The position numbers and the translations under genes were made by a program. The notes beneath the pieces are model-generated. The model was not told where the DNA came from. It ran no database searches and saw only the letters and a program-made list of their open reading frames with translations. Shown here one piece after another: positions 7,466 to 15,631 of a DNA stretch of 64,000 nucleotides (positions are counted from its first letter, which is position 1; each line of letters starts with the position of its first letter). Source of the DNA: Coprococcus phoceensis (GTDB lineage Bacteria; Bacillota; Clostridia; Lachnospirales; Lachnospiraceae); the NCBI RefSeq assembly GCF_900104635.1, contig NZ_FNWC01000005.1, positions 88,501 to 152,500 on the forward strand, read 5' to 3'.

Positions 7466-7930
7466 ATGGGGAGAATAATTATGGTTTTATATATGGAAGC
7501 TTTATTGTTATCTGTTCTTACAATATGGTTTTTATATCACATAATAAAAAAGAAAAAAATCTTTCGTTGGGAAAATGCTCCATTGGACATGAGAGATTTT
7601 GTAAAGAGAAATGAAAAAAGGATGAATATGATTTCAAATGGTATTATAGGTATCATTTTGATTCCTGCGTTTTTGCGGGTAGTTCTTCCTGCTGTACAGG
7701 ATTTTCCAAACATAAATTCTGGCAATTATCTTGAAGTAGAGGGAACAGTAACATCTTGGAATTATAGTGATGAAGATAAAAACAAAACAAGAGCTATTGG
7801 AATTATGGATAATAAAACTAAAAAAGAAATATTTGTAACTGTTTATAGTAAAGGAATACAAAAGGGGGAATATCTGAGAGTTAGATATTTACCTAATAGT
7901 AGATATGGAGAGATTAAGGAGAATAAGTGA
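7466..7930 (+). CDS. Membrane protein with C-terminal beta-rich domain, cargo
   Basis: 154 residues. The ATG is 9 nt after AGGAG. Two hydrophobic segments (about residues 5-24 and 55-75) flank a charged cytoplasmic loop. The C-terminal part, EVEGTVTSWNYSDEDKNK through IFVTVYSKGIQKGEYLRVRY, looks like a small beta-barrel (OB/DUF3592-like) domain. I cannot name the family with certainty. The stop codon overlaps the next ATG by one base (TGATG), which implies translational coupling with the following membrane protein. Confidence 0.65.
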   Translation: MGRIIMVLYMEALLLSVLTIWFLYHIIKKKKIFRWENAPLDMRDFVKRNEKRMNMISNGIIGIILIPAFLRVVLPAVQDFPNINSGNYLEVEGTVTSWNYSDEDKNKTRAIGIMDNKTKKEIFVTVYSKGIQKGEYLRVRYLPNSRYGEIKENK

Positions 7931-8421
7931 TGAAAATAATAGGATTATTTTTTATGACATTAGTATTTGGAATAATATCTATGATAACAAGCAAAAAGTA
8001 TAAATTGCAAGGGGATTTAAAAGAATTATGCTTTCCACCTGTATTTTCTAAAATTTTATATGGGTGTTTCATTATTTCTATGATATGTTCAGTGGTTATT
8101 ATATATTTATGGCAAGATACTGGTATTACTATTTTGTTTTTGGTTATGGGGATTATTAGTGCTTTTACTGCATGGGCAATCAGTAAATATAAAATAATTA
8201 TAGAAGAACAGGAATTGATTGTTATTTACCCTATGAAGAAAAGAAAGATTTCAATTACAAAAATAGAATATATTGAAATCAGTACAAGCGGTAGTATAAA
8301 AATCATAGTGCAGAACGAGAAAAAAATAAATTTAGATGCAATGCTAATAGGGACTGAGTCTTTTATAGAATACATGAAGAAAAATGGAGTACCTATACAA
8401 GAAAATAAAGGAAATGATTAA
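7930..8421 (+). CDS. Membrane protein with PH-like domain, cargo
   Basis: 163 residues from the ATG at 7930, whose first base is the last base of the preceding TGA. Three hydrophobic segments lie in residues 1-85. They are followed by a YKIIIEEQELIVIYPMKKRK...ISTSGSIKIIVQNEKKINL stretch that resembles bacterial PH-like (bPH/DUF6560-type) domains in other small membrane proteins. The pair with the previous gene is probably a two-component membrane complex. Substrate and role are unknown. The gene lies just before oriT. Confidence 0.6.
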   Translation: MKIIGLFFMTLVFGIISMITSKKYKLQGDLKELCFPPVFSKILYGCFIISMICSVVIIYLWQDTGITILFLVMGIISAFTAWAISKYKIIIEEQELIVIYPMKKRKISITKIEYIEISTSGSIKIIVQNEKKINLDAMLIGTESFIEYMKKNGVPIQENKGND

Positions 8422-8422
8422 A

Positions 8423-8560
8423 CAGACGGAGTGATCCAGACACGGTGGCAGGAAAATCTCTCAGATTTTTCTGCCATGTCTTGCAAGTGGCTGGTTCACT
8501 TCGTCTGTGAGCGAGCCTGTGGCGAGCGAAGATTAAGCCCCCGTTATCTAACAGGGGGGT
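8423..8560 (+). other. oriT: Origin of transfer, Tn916/ICEBs1 type
   Basis: The core at 8538-8560 is CCCCC-GTTATCTAACA-GGGGGG, which matches the Tn916 and ICEBs1 oriT pattern (C-run, then CTAACA, then G-run); nicking is expected near the CTAACA. Just upstream are two nested stem-loops: an outer 17-bp near-palindrome (8423-8439 with 8491-8507) and an inner TGGCAG...CTGCCA hairpin (8446-8476). The relaxase gene follows at 8762. The remaining sequence to 8761 has only a ribosome binding site. Confidence 0.85.
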
Positions 8561-8761
8561 ACTATTACAAAAGACAAGAGCAAAAACAAATACAAAACTG
8601 CTGATATGCAACGATTTATAAGGTTATAAGAACTTATTTCACTTCACACCCTATTTTTTCTACCCGACAGGTCTAAAACAGCATATCAATAGAAAATAAA
8701 TATAAGATACAAGGTGTATGCTCCTATGAGTATATGCCTTTTTTGATTGGAGGAATAAAGC

Positions 8762-9928
8762 ATGAATGATATAAAATTTATTGAAACATTAAAGCAAAAG
8801 AGAAATGCCTGTGATTACTCGCAATCACGACTGGCACAGGAACTACAAATCAGCAGGCAGAACTTAAATGAAATTGAAAACGGAAAAACAAAAGCCAGTA
8901 AAGAAATGAAACATATACTTTTGCATTATCTTGATTATTGTAATTGTACTCAGCCTTTCACTTTAACGATTGACTACCTGCGTGTTCGTTTTCCCACCAC
9001 AGACGCATTGGAAATTATAAAAAATGTACTGGCAATGAAGAGCGAATATTTTATCCATGAAGATTACGGAATGTATGGCTATGAAGAACAGTATGTCTAT
9101 GGGGATATTAGTGTAAATGCTTCTAAAGATAGTTCTATGGGTGTTTTATTGGAATTAAGAGGTATGGGGTGTCGGAACTTGGAATATGTTTTACAGGCAA
9201 GAGGGATAGACTGGTATTACTTTTTAAGATGTTGTATAGATTATCAAGGTGTTTTTAAACGCATAGATTTAGCGGTCAATGATATGGGCGGACTGCTGGA
9301 TATAGAAATTCTAAGGGAACGCTATTATGCCAACAAGGTATGGAAACGTTCAAGAACCCATGAAGCAGTAGACAGCGGGAAATTATCGGGTACACATGGA
9401 GATACTGCAAAAACCTTTTATATCGGTTCAAAGAATAGTTCCATCTACTTTTGCCTGTATGAAAAAGAAAAGGAACAAAAAAGCAAAGGTATAAAAACAA
9501 ACATTAAGAACCGCTTTGAAATTCGTTTAAAAAATGGAAAAGCAGAACAAACGATAGAACAACTTGTTTTTACAAGAAATCCCGAACAGACCATAGCAAG
9601 CCTTATCCTCACACAGATAGATTTTCCCGATTATATTTTATGGGATATATTTTTAGATAATGTAACGACCTCACTTCCGTTTATTATGACGCCTGTTGCT
9701 GTCAATATGGAGAAAACAAAACGCTGGTTAGAAAGACAGGTCATGCCCTCTTTATTGATGATAAAAGAGATTGAAAAGAAAACAGGAGCAAATTATCTGG
9801 AAGAAATCGACAGACATACAAGACTAACAGAAAAGCAGGAATTAAAAATTAAACAAATGACAACAGACATAGCAGATATGATTGAGAAAGATACCGCTGT
9901 TCCACAAGGGAATGACGGTATTTTTTAA
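8762..9928 (+). CDS. mobT: MobT-type relaxase (Rep_trans replication-initiation domain)
   Basis: 388 residues; the ATG is preceded by GGAGG. Residues about 8-60 form an XRE-like helix-turn-helix (YSQSRLAQELQISRQNLNEI). Residues about 65-330 form the Rep_trans domain of Tn916 Orf20 and ICEBs1 NicK, with LELRGMGCRNLE, FKRIDLAVND, TFYIGSKNSSIYFCLYEKE and RFEIRLK. The family nicks oriT, stays covalently attached through a tyrosine and starts rolling-circle transfer. The matching oriT is about 200 bp upstream. The N-terminal HTH is also seen in Tn916-type MobT. This is the element's only mobilisation protein, so it must borrow a coupling protein and T4SS, for example from the neighbouring ICE. Confidence 0.9.
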   Translation: MNDIKFIETLKQKRNACDYSQSRLAQELQISRQNLNEIENGKTKASKEMKHILLHYLDYCNCTQPFTLTIDYLRVRFPTTDALEIIKNVLAMKSEYFIHEDYGMYGYEEQYVYGDISVNASKDSSMGVLLELRGMGCRNLEYVLQARGIDWYYFLRCCIDYQGVFKRIDLAVNDMGGLLDIEILRERYYANKVWKRSRTHEAVDSGKLSGTHGDTAKTFYIGSKNSSIYFCLYEKEKEQKSKGIKTNIKNRFEIRLKNGKAEQTIEQLVFTRNPEQTIASLILTQIDFPDYILWDIFLDNVTTSLPFIMTPVAVNMEKTKRWLERQVMPSLLMIKEIEKKTGANYLEEIDRHTRLTEKQELKIKQMTTDIADMIEKDTAVPQGNDGIF

Positions 9929-9954
9929 TTTCTTCAAAAAATCTGCAACAAAAC

Positions 9955-10320
9955 GGTTACTTGCGTACAGATATGGTGCAAGGAAAGGAAATCTGACTTT
10001 TTTTGAAAACAGGTCATTAAATCGGTGGTTGCTGTCCCTATATGATGTGAAAGAAGAAACGATTTTCAATTTCAACTTAACAATCCGTAGTTTCCATTCC
10101 CTATATGGAGCAAAGAAAATCTTTCATTCCATAGTTGGTAGTAATAGTGTTGCATGGGTAGTTAGGGTGTGAAAAGAAAATCAGATTTTTTCATCACCAA
10201 CTTAGCAGAATGACACTTTCTTTCCCTATATGGTGCAGGAAAAGAGAAAAGTTTTGAAGATTGGTTACGCTTCTGCTCTTTTCCAACGCGGTATATAGGA
10301 AAGACGATTTTCTTCTTTCA
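9955..10320 (+). repeat. Diverged tandem array, period about 64 bp
   Basis: A CCCTATATGGTGCAAGAAAA-like motif recurs at about 9971, 10040, 10103, 10163, 10228 and 10292 (spacings 69, 63, 60, 65 and 64 bp). Each occurrence is followed by a GAAAATC/GATTTTC stretch. The first three spacings are multiples of three, and an overlapping plus frame (9882-10172) reads YRYGARK, SLYDVKE and SLYGAKK in step. The last units are out of frame. It could be an iteron-like origin or a decayed repeat-peptide gene. The rest of 10320-10465 shows nothing recognisable. Confidence 0.5.
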
Positions 10321-10464
10321 TGTTCTTTGACAACTGAATAAAGCAGTTCAATACGTTTGACAGACAGCGAGCCGTTGAAACAGATACGCCATGACCTTTC
10401 CCCTGCAAAAGCGAGCGACAACTTATTTGTGTTCCTGTAAAAGATTTGTTCTCTTTTATCGCCA

Positions 10465-10809
10465 TGACCTGTCCTGTCTGATAATGATACTCCCGTACAG
10501 CCACAGCTTGAGCGTTCAGAGCGTCGCACGCAATGGGTACGGCTACATAAGAACTATGCAGAGGTGGAACTCCTGTGGGCTATGACAAAAGCCGTTGAAT
10601 TGCTTAGAAAAGATTTTTACAGAAAGGGGGTATGTGTTATTGCTGATATTGTAAAAACAAGGCAGGAAAAGACAAATAATAAGCGTGGCATTGACAACAG
10701 AGGAAAAACAAAGATTGTTATAAAAGAGCATTTTTCCGAAAAGGGAAAGACAATGGGAGAACTTCTGACAGATGTTATGCTGGAAAAAGCAAAGCAGACA
10801 ATCGCATAA
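10465..10809 (+). CDS. Small basic protein of unknown function, start uncertain
   Basis: The frame is open from the stop at 10465 to 10809. Before the GTG at 10564 it reads PVLSDNDTPVQPQLERSERR and then TQWVRLHKNYAEVELLW. That continuity suggests a longer original protein whose start has been lost or is non-canonical. From the GTG it gives 81 residues, including AMTKAVELLRKDFYRKG and EHFSEKGKTMGELLTDVMLE. It is basic and helical, and I do not recognise the family. It lies between the repeat array and the recombinase, so a role in mobilisation or as a truncated element gene is possible. Confidence 0.4.
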
Positions 10810-10850
10810 AATCGGTGCAGTTGTAAGAAATAGATTGAATGACAAAAAGT

Positions 10851-10895
10851 ACCCGTGTTATACTTTACTTGCAAGCAGGTATTGTAAACACGGGT
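10851..10895 (+). promoter_or_regulatory. Inverted repeat before the recombinase gene
   Basis: ACCCGTGTT (10851-10859) and AACACGGGT (10887-10895) are perfect 9-bp complements flanking TTGCAAGC. They end 10 nt before the GGAGG of the serine recombinase. The repeat may be an operator or an mRNA hairpin controlling recombinase synthesis. Confidence 0.55.
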
Positions 10896-10920
10896 TAGTT
10901 ATAAAGGAGGATAACTGACA

Positions 10921-12534
10921 ATGAAACAACAGATTTACAATACTGCACTTTATCTTAGGTTAAGCCGAGATGATGAATTACAGGGCGAAAGTTCCAGCAT
11001 TACCACACAAAGAAGTATGTTGCGTCTATATGCAAAAGAACATCATTTGAATGTGATTGATGAATATATTGATGACGGCTGGTCGGGAACAAATTTTGAA
11101 AGACCGAGTTTCCAGAGAATGATTGAAGATATAGAGGCAGGAAAAATCAACTGTGTTGTAACGAAAGACCTTTCCCGACTTGGCAGAAATTATATTATGA
11201 CAGGACAATATACAGAATTGTATTTTCCCAGCCATAATGTCCGTTACATAGCGATTGACGACGGTGTAGACAGCGAAAAAGGCGAAAGTGAGATTGCACC
11301 ATTTAAGAATATCATCAATGAATGGGTGGCAAGAGATACAAGCCGTAAAGTGAAATCTGCATTTAAGACAAAATTTGCAGAGGGTGCGTATTATGGGGCT
11401 TATGCTCCGTTAGGATATAAGAAACACCCCGACATCAAAGGAAAACTGCTGGTTGATGAGGAAACAAAATGGATTGTTGAAAAAATCTTCTCCCTAGCCT
11501 ATCAAGGTTACGGTAGTGCCAAAATCACAAAGGTACTGCGAGAAGAAAAAGTTCCGACAGCGTCTTGGCTGAATTTCACAAGGTACGGTACTTTTGCACA
11601 CATCTTTGAGGGAAAGCCCGAAAGCAAGCGTTATGAGTGGACGATTGCTCATGTCAAGGCAATCTTAAAAAGTGAAGTCTATATCGGAAACAGCGTTCAT
11701 AATCGACAATCAACAGTTTCATTCAAGAGCAAGAAAAAAGTGCGTAAGCCCGAAAGTGAATGGTTTCGAGTAGAAAATACCCATGAACCGATTATTGACA
11801 AGGAAGTGTTCTATCGTGTGCAGGAACAGATAAAATCAAGGCGTAGACAGACAAAGGAAAAAGCAACGCCGATATTTGCAGGGCTTGTCAAGTGTGCGGA
11901 TTGTGGCTGGTCTATGCGGTTTGCGACAAATAGGGCAAATAAAACGCCATACAGTTATTATGCTTGCAGTTACTACGGGCAGTTTGGCAAAGGTACTTGT
12001 TCTATGCACTATATCCGTTATGATGTGTTGTATCAAGCCGTATTGGAACGATTGCAGTATTGGGCTAAGGCAGTACAGCAGGACGAAGAAAAGGTGTTGA
12101 ATAAGATACAAAAGGCTGGCAATGCAGAGCGAATACGGGAAAAGAAGAAAAAGGCAAGTGCCTTGAAGAAAGCCGAGAACCGACAAAATGAGATTGACCG
12201 CTTGTTTGCGAAAATGTACGAAGATAGAGCCTGTGAGAAGATAACGGAACGAAACTTCATCATGCTGTCGGGGAAATATCAGAAAGAACAGATAGAACTG
12301 GAACAGCAGATAACCAACCTAAGAGAAGAATTAAGTAAAATGGAACAGGATATGATAGGTGCTGAAAGGTGGATTGAGTTAATCAAGGAGTATTCCGTAC
12401 CAAAGGAACTGACAGCACCGTTATTAAATGCAATGATAGAAAAAATCCTTATTCACGAAGCAACAACGAATGAGGAGAACGAAAGAATACAGGAAATAGA
12501 GATATATTACCGATTTATTGGAAAAGTAGACTGA
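10921..12534 (+). CDS. Large serine recombinase (TndX/TnpX type)
   Basis: 537 residues. The ATG is placed by AAAGGAGGATAAC. The resolvase catalytic domain covers residues 1-150, with the nucleophilic serine in YLRLSRDD (Ser15), CVVTKDLSRLGRN and the arginines in that helix. The recombinase domain (GAYAPLGYKK, ITKVLREEKVPT) covers about 165-290. A zinc ribbon follows (CADCGW...YACSYYGQFGKGTC), then a coiled-coil and DUF4368-like C-terminus. Length and layout match TndX and TnpX, which excise and insert elements at GA dinucleotides without host factors. It lies 37 bp inside the right end, and its target signature (GGA) is seen at both junctions. It appears intact, so the element is probably excisable. 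Confidence 0.95.
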   Translation: MKQQIYNTALYLRLSRDDELQGESSSITTQRSMLRLYAKEHHLNVIDEYIDDGWSGTNFERPSFQRMIEDIEAGKINCVVTKDLSRLGRNYIMTGQYTELYFPSHNVRYIAIDDGVDSEKGESEIAPFKNIINEWVARDTSRKVKSAFKTKFAEGAYYGAYAPLGYKKHPDIKGKLLVDEETKWIVEKIFSLAYQGYGSAKITKVLREEKVPTASWLNFTRYGTFAHIFEGKPESKRYEWTIAHVKAILKSEVYIGNSVHNRQSTVSFKSKKKVRKPESEWFRVENTHEPIIDKEVFYRVQEQIKSRRRQTKEKATPIFAGLVKCADCGWSMRFATNRANKTPYSYYACSYYGQFGKGTCSMHYIRYDVLYQAVLERLQYWAKAVQQDEEKVLNKIQKAGNAERIREKKKKASALKKAENRQNEIDRLFAKMYEDRACEKITERNFIMLSGKYQKEQIELEQQITNLREELSKMEQDMIGAERWIELIKEYSVPKELTAPLLNAMIEKILIHEATTNEENERIQEIEIYYRFIGKVD

Positions 12535-12571
12535 TAAAGAGGGTTCATATCTTTAACTAAGGGAAACTGGA

Positions 12572-12970
12572 ATGTCGGTTCCTGACTCTGATATGCTGAT
12601 TTCCATATCAGAGGTTCTAGAAACCCCTGTTAGTATTTTACTTGGAGAAACTGTTGTTGAAACTAAGATCAGTGATTTAGAAGTAATTTCAGAAAAATTG
12701 GAGATTATAAATTTACAACTCGCACAAAAGAAGATTGCAAGACGAAAAATTATTCAAGGATTACTTATTATATTGTGTGCAGTTATCGTAATAATTTCAG
12801 CGGTCTTAATTGAATTAAACAGCCCCTATCTAAATTGGAATTATAATGACCCGGAAACAGCTGTTTTGGGAGTTGGTTTTCATACATTTGAATGGTTGTT
12901 TTTCAGGTTAGCGCCGATAGTCTTTGGTGGAGCAGTTGCTGGAATTTTCCTGACACGGAAGAAGGCGTAA
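12572..12970 (+). pseudogene. XRE-family regulator, 3' half (membrane domain)
   Basis: Continuation of the gene that starts at 5393. After the shared GGA the frame reads MSVPDSDMLISISEVLETPV, which completes the usual KWERGxSxPD...LxxILxTPVSxLLG ending of XRE regulators. A linker and two membrane helices follow (about residues 55-75 and 105-125 of this half), ending in a basic tail (LTRKKA). The ATG at 12572 is an internal codon and has no ribosome binding site, so this half is probably silent unless transcribed from the element. Reunited, the protein would be a membrane-bound HTH regulator of 176 residues. Confidence 0.85.
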
Positions 12971-13063
12971 AACTCCGTTTAAAGGAGAAGTCAAGAAGTA
13001 TAACAAAACGCATGTATTAAGACATACTTTTTATAAAAATATGGAGATAAAGGAGAACAGGGA

Positions 13064-13426
13064 ATGAAATTAAAGAATATTTTGATTGTTGTAAAAGATA
13101 TTGAAAAGTCAAAACGCTTTTATCATGATTTGTTTGGGCTTGATATGGTACTTGACAATGACGGTAACATGATTCTGACGGAAGGTCTTGTGTTACAGGA
13201 TGAAAAAATATGGAAAAAATTTCTTGGAAAAGATATTATCCCGAAAAACAATTCTTGTGAGTTATATTTTGAGGAACAAAATATGGAAGCGTTTATTGAA
13301 AAACTGGAAACATTATATCCTTCGATTCAATATGTTAATCATCTCATGGTGCACAGCTGGGGACAGAAAGTAATTCGTTTTTATGATTTGGATGGCAATT
13401 TGATTGAGGTTGGAACGCCGATGTAG
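13064..13426 (+). CDS. VOC-family (glyoxalase/bleomycin-resistance fold) protein
   Basis: 120 residues; the ATG follows AAAGGAGAACAGG. It opens MKLKNILIVVKDIEKSKRFY with HDLFGLDMV, and closes with HSWGQKVIRFYDLDGNLIEV; both are signatures of the vicinal-oxygen-chelate fold. The single-domain size is usual; such proteins dimerise to build a metal site. Substrate cannot be told: members include lyases, dioxygenases and antibiotic-binding proteins. It stands between the split XRE gene and an RpiR regulator, and the 89-bp gap to the latter contains a TACAAT -10-like box. Confidence 0.85.
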   Translation: MKLKNILIVVKDIEKSKRFYHDLFGLDMVLDNDGNMILTEGLVLQDEKIWKKFLGKDIIPKNNSCELYFEEQNMEAFIEKLETLYPSIQYVNHLMVHSWGQKVIRFYDLDGNLIEVGTPM

Positions 13427-13515
13427 CGCGTTCTGTACCGTCAGTCTGGGGAATATGCTACAATTAGACTCACACAGAAGGCTTAAATATATAAAGGAAG
13501 AGAGGGAATCGTATT

Positions 13516-14229
13516 ATGTTTTCATATGAGGAGATACAAAAATACAACGAAACAGATATTTGTATTTATAAGTATATTGTTTCCAATATTGATAAGGTTC
13601 AATATATGACTATTCGGGAACTGGCAAAAGCAATACATATCTCTACTTCAACGATATTACGTTTTTGTAATAAAAATAATTTTGAGGGATACTCTGATTT
13701 TAAAGAAGCCTTGAAAAAGGAAATTGTCTTACAAAATACATATCCTCCAATGGAAGAATTGCAGGAACTTTCTGATTTTTTTGCCAGAGCAAATTCGAGT
13801 GCGTTTGAAAAGAAATTGTTGTTTGCAGTCGATGCTATTCGAAATGCAGATTTGACAATTTTTGTGGGTATGGGATCATCCGGCACACTCGCAAAATATG
13901 GAGCAAGATATTTTGCAAATATGGGACATTTTGCAGTAGGATTAGAAGATACGCTTTATCCGATTACAACATTTCAATGGAAAAATACAGTTGTAATTGC
14001 TCTTTCTGAAAGTGGCGAAACAGATCGGTTGATTGAAGCTATTCACCAGTTCAAGCAAAAGCAATGCACGATATTAAGTATTACGAATTCGTCTGCATCA
14101 ACGTTGGCAAAAATGTCTGATTGGAATTTTTCGTATCATTTGAGCACCAAACGTATCAATGGGGGATATAACGGAACTACACAGATTCCGGTTATTTTCA
14201 TCGTTGAAGCTTTGGCAAAGAGAATATAA
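13516..14229 (+). CDS. MurR/RpiR-family transcriptional regulator
   Basis: 237 residues. Residues 1-75 form an RpiR-type HTH (YMTIRELAKAIHISTSTILR then FCNKNNFEGYSDFK). Residues about 105-230 form a SIS sugar-phosphate domain (FVGMGSSGTLAKYGARYF, VVIALSESGET, CTILSITNSSAS). The ATG has GGAAGAGAGGGAA upstream. It is the same length as, and roughly half identical to, the RpiR gene at 51247 that adjoins a beta-glucoside PTS. Here no sugar system is adjacent, so its regulon is unknown; a distant PTS or a now-lost neighbour is possible. A terminator follows. Confidence 0.9.
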   Translation: MFSYEEIQKYNETDICIYKYIVSNIDKVQYMTIRELAKAIHISTSTILRFCNKNNFEGYSDFKEALKKEIVLQNTYPPMEELQELSDFFARANSSAFEKKLLFAVDAIRNADLTIFVGMGSSGTLAKYGARYFANMGHFAVGLEDTLYPITTFQWKNTVVIALSESGETDRLIEAIHQFKQKQCTILSITNSSASTLAKMSDWNFSYHLSTKRINGGYNGTTQIPVIFIVEALAKRI

Positions 14230-14236
14230 GAAACAG

Positions 14237-14267
14237 GCTGTTACTTGCTTTGTAACAGCTTTTTTTC
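14237..14267 (+). terminator. Intrinsic terminator after rpiR
   Basis: GCTGTTAC pairs with GTAACAGC, followed by a run of T. Confidence 0.9.
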
Positions 14268-14293
14268 TATTCTGAAGTCAGGAGGTGATACGA

Positions 14294-14887
14294 TTGACTG
14301 AATTAGAAAAATGTATGGCAGGGGAGTGCTATAATTGTCATGACAAAATTTTTCTGGATTTTAAAAGTCGTGCAACAAAATTATTGAAAAAATATAATGC
14401 ACTTGAATATGAACAGAAAGAAGAAAAAGAAAATATTTTAAAGGAGCTATTTGGAGAAATCGGTACAAAGGTATCAGTTGCATTACCGTTTCTCTGCGAT
14501 TATGGGCGGAATATTCATGTGGGAAATAATGTATCTGTCAATATGAACTGTACTTTTGTAGACTGCAATAAAATTACCATTGGTGATAATGTGCTGATTG
14601 CATCAAATGTGCAGCTTTATACAGCAACACATCCTGTCGAGTTGGCAGAAAGATATGTTGCAAACTTAGAAACAGAACAATTAATCCGGTGTACCTATGC
14701 ATTACCTATAAAAATTGGGAATGGTTGCTGGCTAGGTGGTGGCGTTATTGTTCTTCCGGGGGTAACGATAGGCGATGGCTCTGTTATAGGTGCTGGAAGT
14801 GTTGTTACAAAGGATATACCGGAAAATTCGCTGGCAGTAGGTAATCCGTGCAGGGTAATTCGTAAGATTAACGGAGAAAGTATATAA
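14294..14887 (+). CDS. Sugar O-acetyltransferase (Maa/LacA-type left-handed beta-helix)
   Basis: 197 residues from a TTG at 14294, 8 nt after AGGAGG; the in-frame GTG at 14285 overlaps that site. An N-terminal Mac domain (MAGECYNCHDKIFLDFKSRA) is followed by hexapeptide repeats (VGNNVSVNMNCTFVDCNKIT, IGDNVLIASNVQL). The catalytic loop histidine is in YTATHPV, and the C-terminal coil is GGGVIVLPGVTIGDGSVIGA. The family transfers acetyl from acetyl-CoA to maltose, galactosides or similar sugars. It overlaps the next gene by one base (TAATG), so the pair is co-translated with a HAD phosphatase. Confidence 0.9.
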   Translation: MTELEKCMAGECYNCHDKIFLDFKSRATKLLKKYNALEYEQKEEKENILKELFGEIGTKVSVALPFLCDYGRNIHVGNNVSVNMNCTFVDCNKITIGDNVLIASNVQLYTATHPVELAERYVANLETEQLIRCTYALPIKIGNGCWLGGGVIVLPGVTIGDGSVIGAGSVVTKDIPENSLAVGNPCRVIRKINGESI

Positions 14888-15573
14888 TGTTTAAGATCGT
14901 TGCTTTTGATATGGATGGAACAATAGCAGACACAATTCCAATGTGTATACAAGCGTTTCAAAACAGTATATCGCCGTATGTAGACCATGAACTTGGCGAA
15001 AAGGAAATTATGAAAACATTCGGTCTTAATGAAATAGGTATGGTCAAATCTGTTGTTACCCAAGATTGGGAATCTGCAATAAAGGACTTTTACGACCAAT
15101 ACGAGCAGCTGCATGATAAAGTTACAGAAATGTTTCCGGATATGTTAAGACTATTAATGTTTTTGAAAAAGCAAAAAATTGTAGTAGCGTTGATTACAGG
15201 GAAGGGTGAAAAATGTTGTGCAATTACGTTGAGAAAATTAGGAATATCAAACATATTTGATGAAATACTATGCGGTTCAGAAAGAGCTGCGAATAAAAAG
15301 GAAAATATGGAATATCTTCTGTGCAAATATTCTATATCTAAAGATGAATTTTGTTACATAGGTGACACTGTTGAAGATATAAAGGTTTGCAGAGAACTAG
15401 GAGTGATGTGTATTTCTGCGGCATGGAAGAGACATGCAAGTACAATTAGCTTAGAAAAAGAGAATCCTGATTACGTTTTTCGTTATGTTCAGGAGTTATA
15501 TGAGTATTTTCAATTAGAAAAAGTTCCTCAATTGAAATCGCCCCCAATTTGTGGTAAGATTGAGAGGATTTAA
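14887..15573 (+). CDS. HAD-superfamily phosphatase (Gph/PGMB-like)
   Basis: 228 residues. Motif I is FDMDGTIADT (Asp nucleophile in DMDGT), motif II is ALITGK, motif III is the KKEN lysine region, and motif IV is YIGDTVEDIKVC. A helical cap lies between motifs I and II. It fits a phosphoglycolate- or sugar-phosphate phosphatase; the substrate cannot be told. Translation is coupled to the preceding acetyltransferase. The last 20 or so codons overlap a sigma-A-like promoter at 15532-15560 that serves the original pyrE start, so the C-terminal tail (QLKSPPICGKIERI) may be an extension rather than conserved protein. Confidence 0.85.
   Translation: MFKIVAFDMDGTIADTIPMCIQAFQNSISPYVDHELGEKEIMKTFGLNEIGMVKSVVTQDWESAIKDFYDQYEQLHDKVTEMFPDMLRLLMFLKKQKIVVALITGKGEKCCAITLRKLGISNIFDEILCGSERAANKKENMEYLLCKYSISKDEFCYIGDTVEDIKVCRELGVMCISAAWKRHASTISLEKENPDYVFRYVQELYEYFQLEKVPQLKSPPICGKIERI
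15532..15560 (+). promoter_or_regulatory. Original pyrE promoter, now cut off from pyrE
   Basis: TTGAAA (15532-15537), 17 bp, TAAGAT (15555-15560), then GGAGG and the duplicated pyrE start at 15599. The 53-bp block 15521-15573 resembles 19843-19895 in front of the element's integrase, with about 41 of 53 positions identical by hand count. Confidence 0.7.
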
Positions 15574-15598
15574 AAGGTATTTTTTGGAGGTTGAAAAG

Positions 15599-15631
15599 AT
15601 GGAAAGTTATAAGAAAGAATTTATAGATTTT
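15599..15631 (+). repeat. attL: duplicated first 33 bp of pyrE
   Basis: Identical to 21164-21196, starting with the ATG of pyrE. On this side the frame diverges after MESYKKEFIDF and stops within nine codons. Confidence 0.95.

Larger units (their letters stand above)
5525..12571 (+). mobile_element. Serine-recombinase integrative mobilizable element, about 7.05 kb
   Basis: It is bounded by GGA trinucleotides (5522-5524 and 12569-12571) whose fusion restores the split XRE gene. The ends are imperfect inverted repeats of about 22 bp: AGTTTCCC...GATAT reads inward from both sides. Contents in order are two cargo genes, a terminator, two more cargo genes, oriT, a MobT-type relaxase, a tandem repeat array, a short unknown ORF, and the large serine recombinase at the right end. 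GA-type core dinucleotides and a terminal recombinase are known for Tn5397 (TndX) and Tn4451 (TnpX). There is no transfer machinery, so mobilisation by a co-resident ICE is inferred. Confidence 0.9.

Noticed and set aside
9955..10320. CRISPR array
   Set aside because: The repeats are diverged, the 60-69 bp period includes the conserved part, and there are no unique spacers or cas genes.
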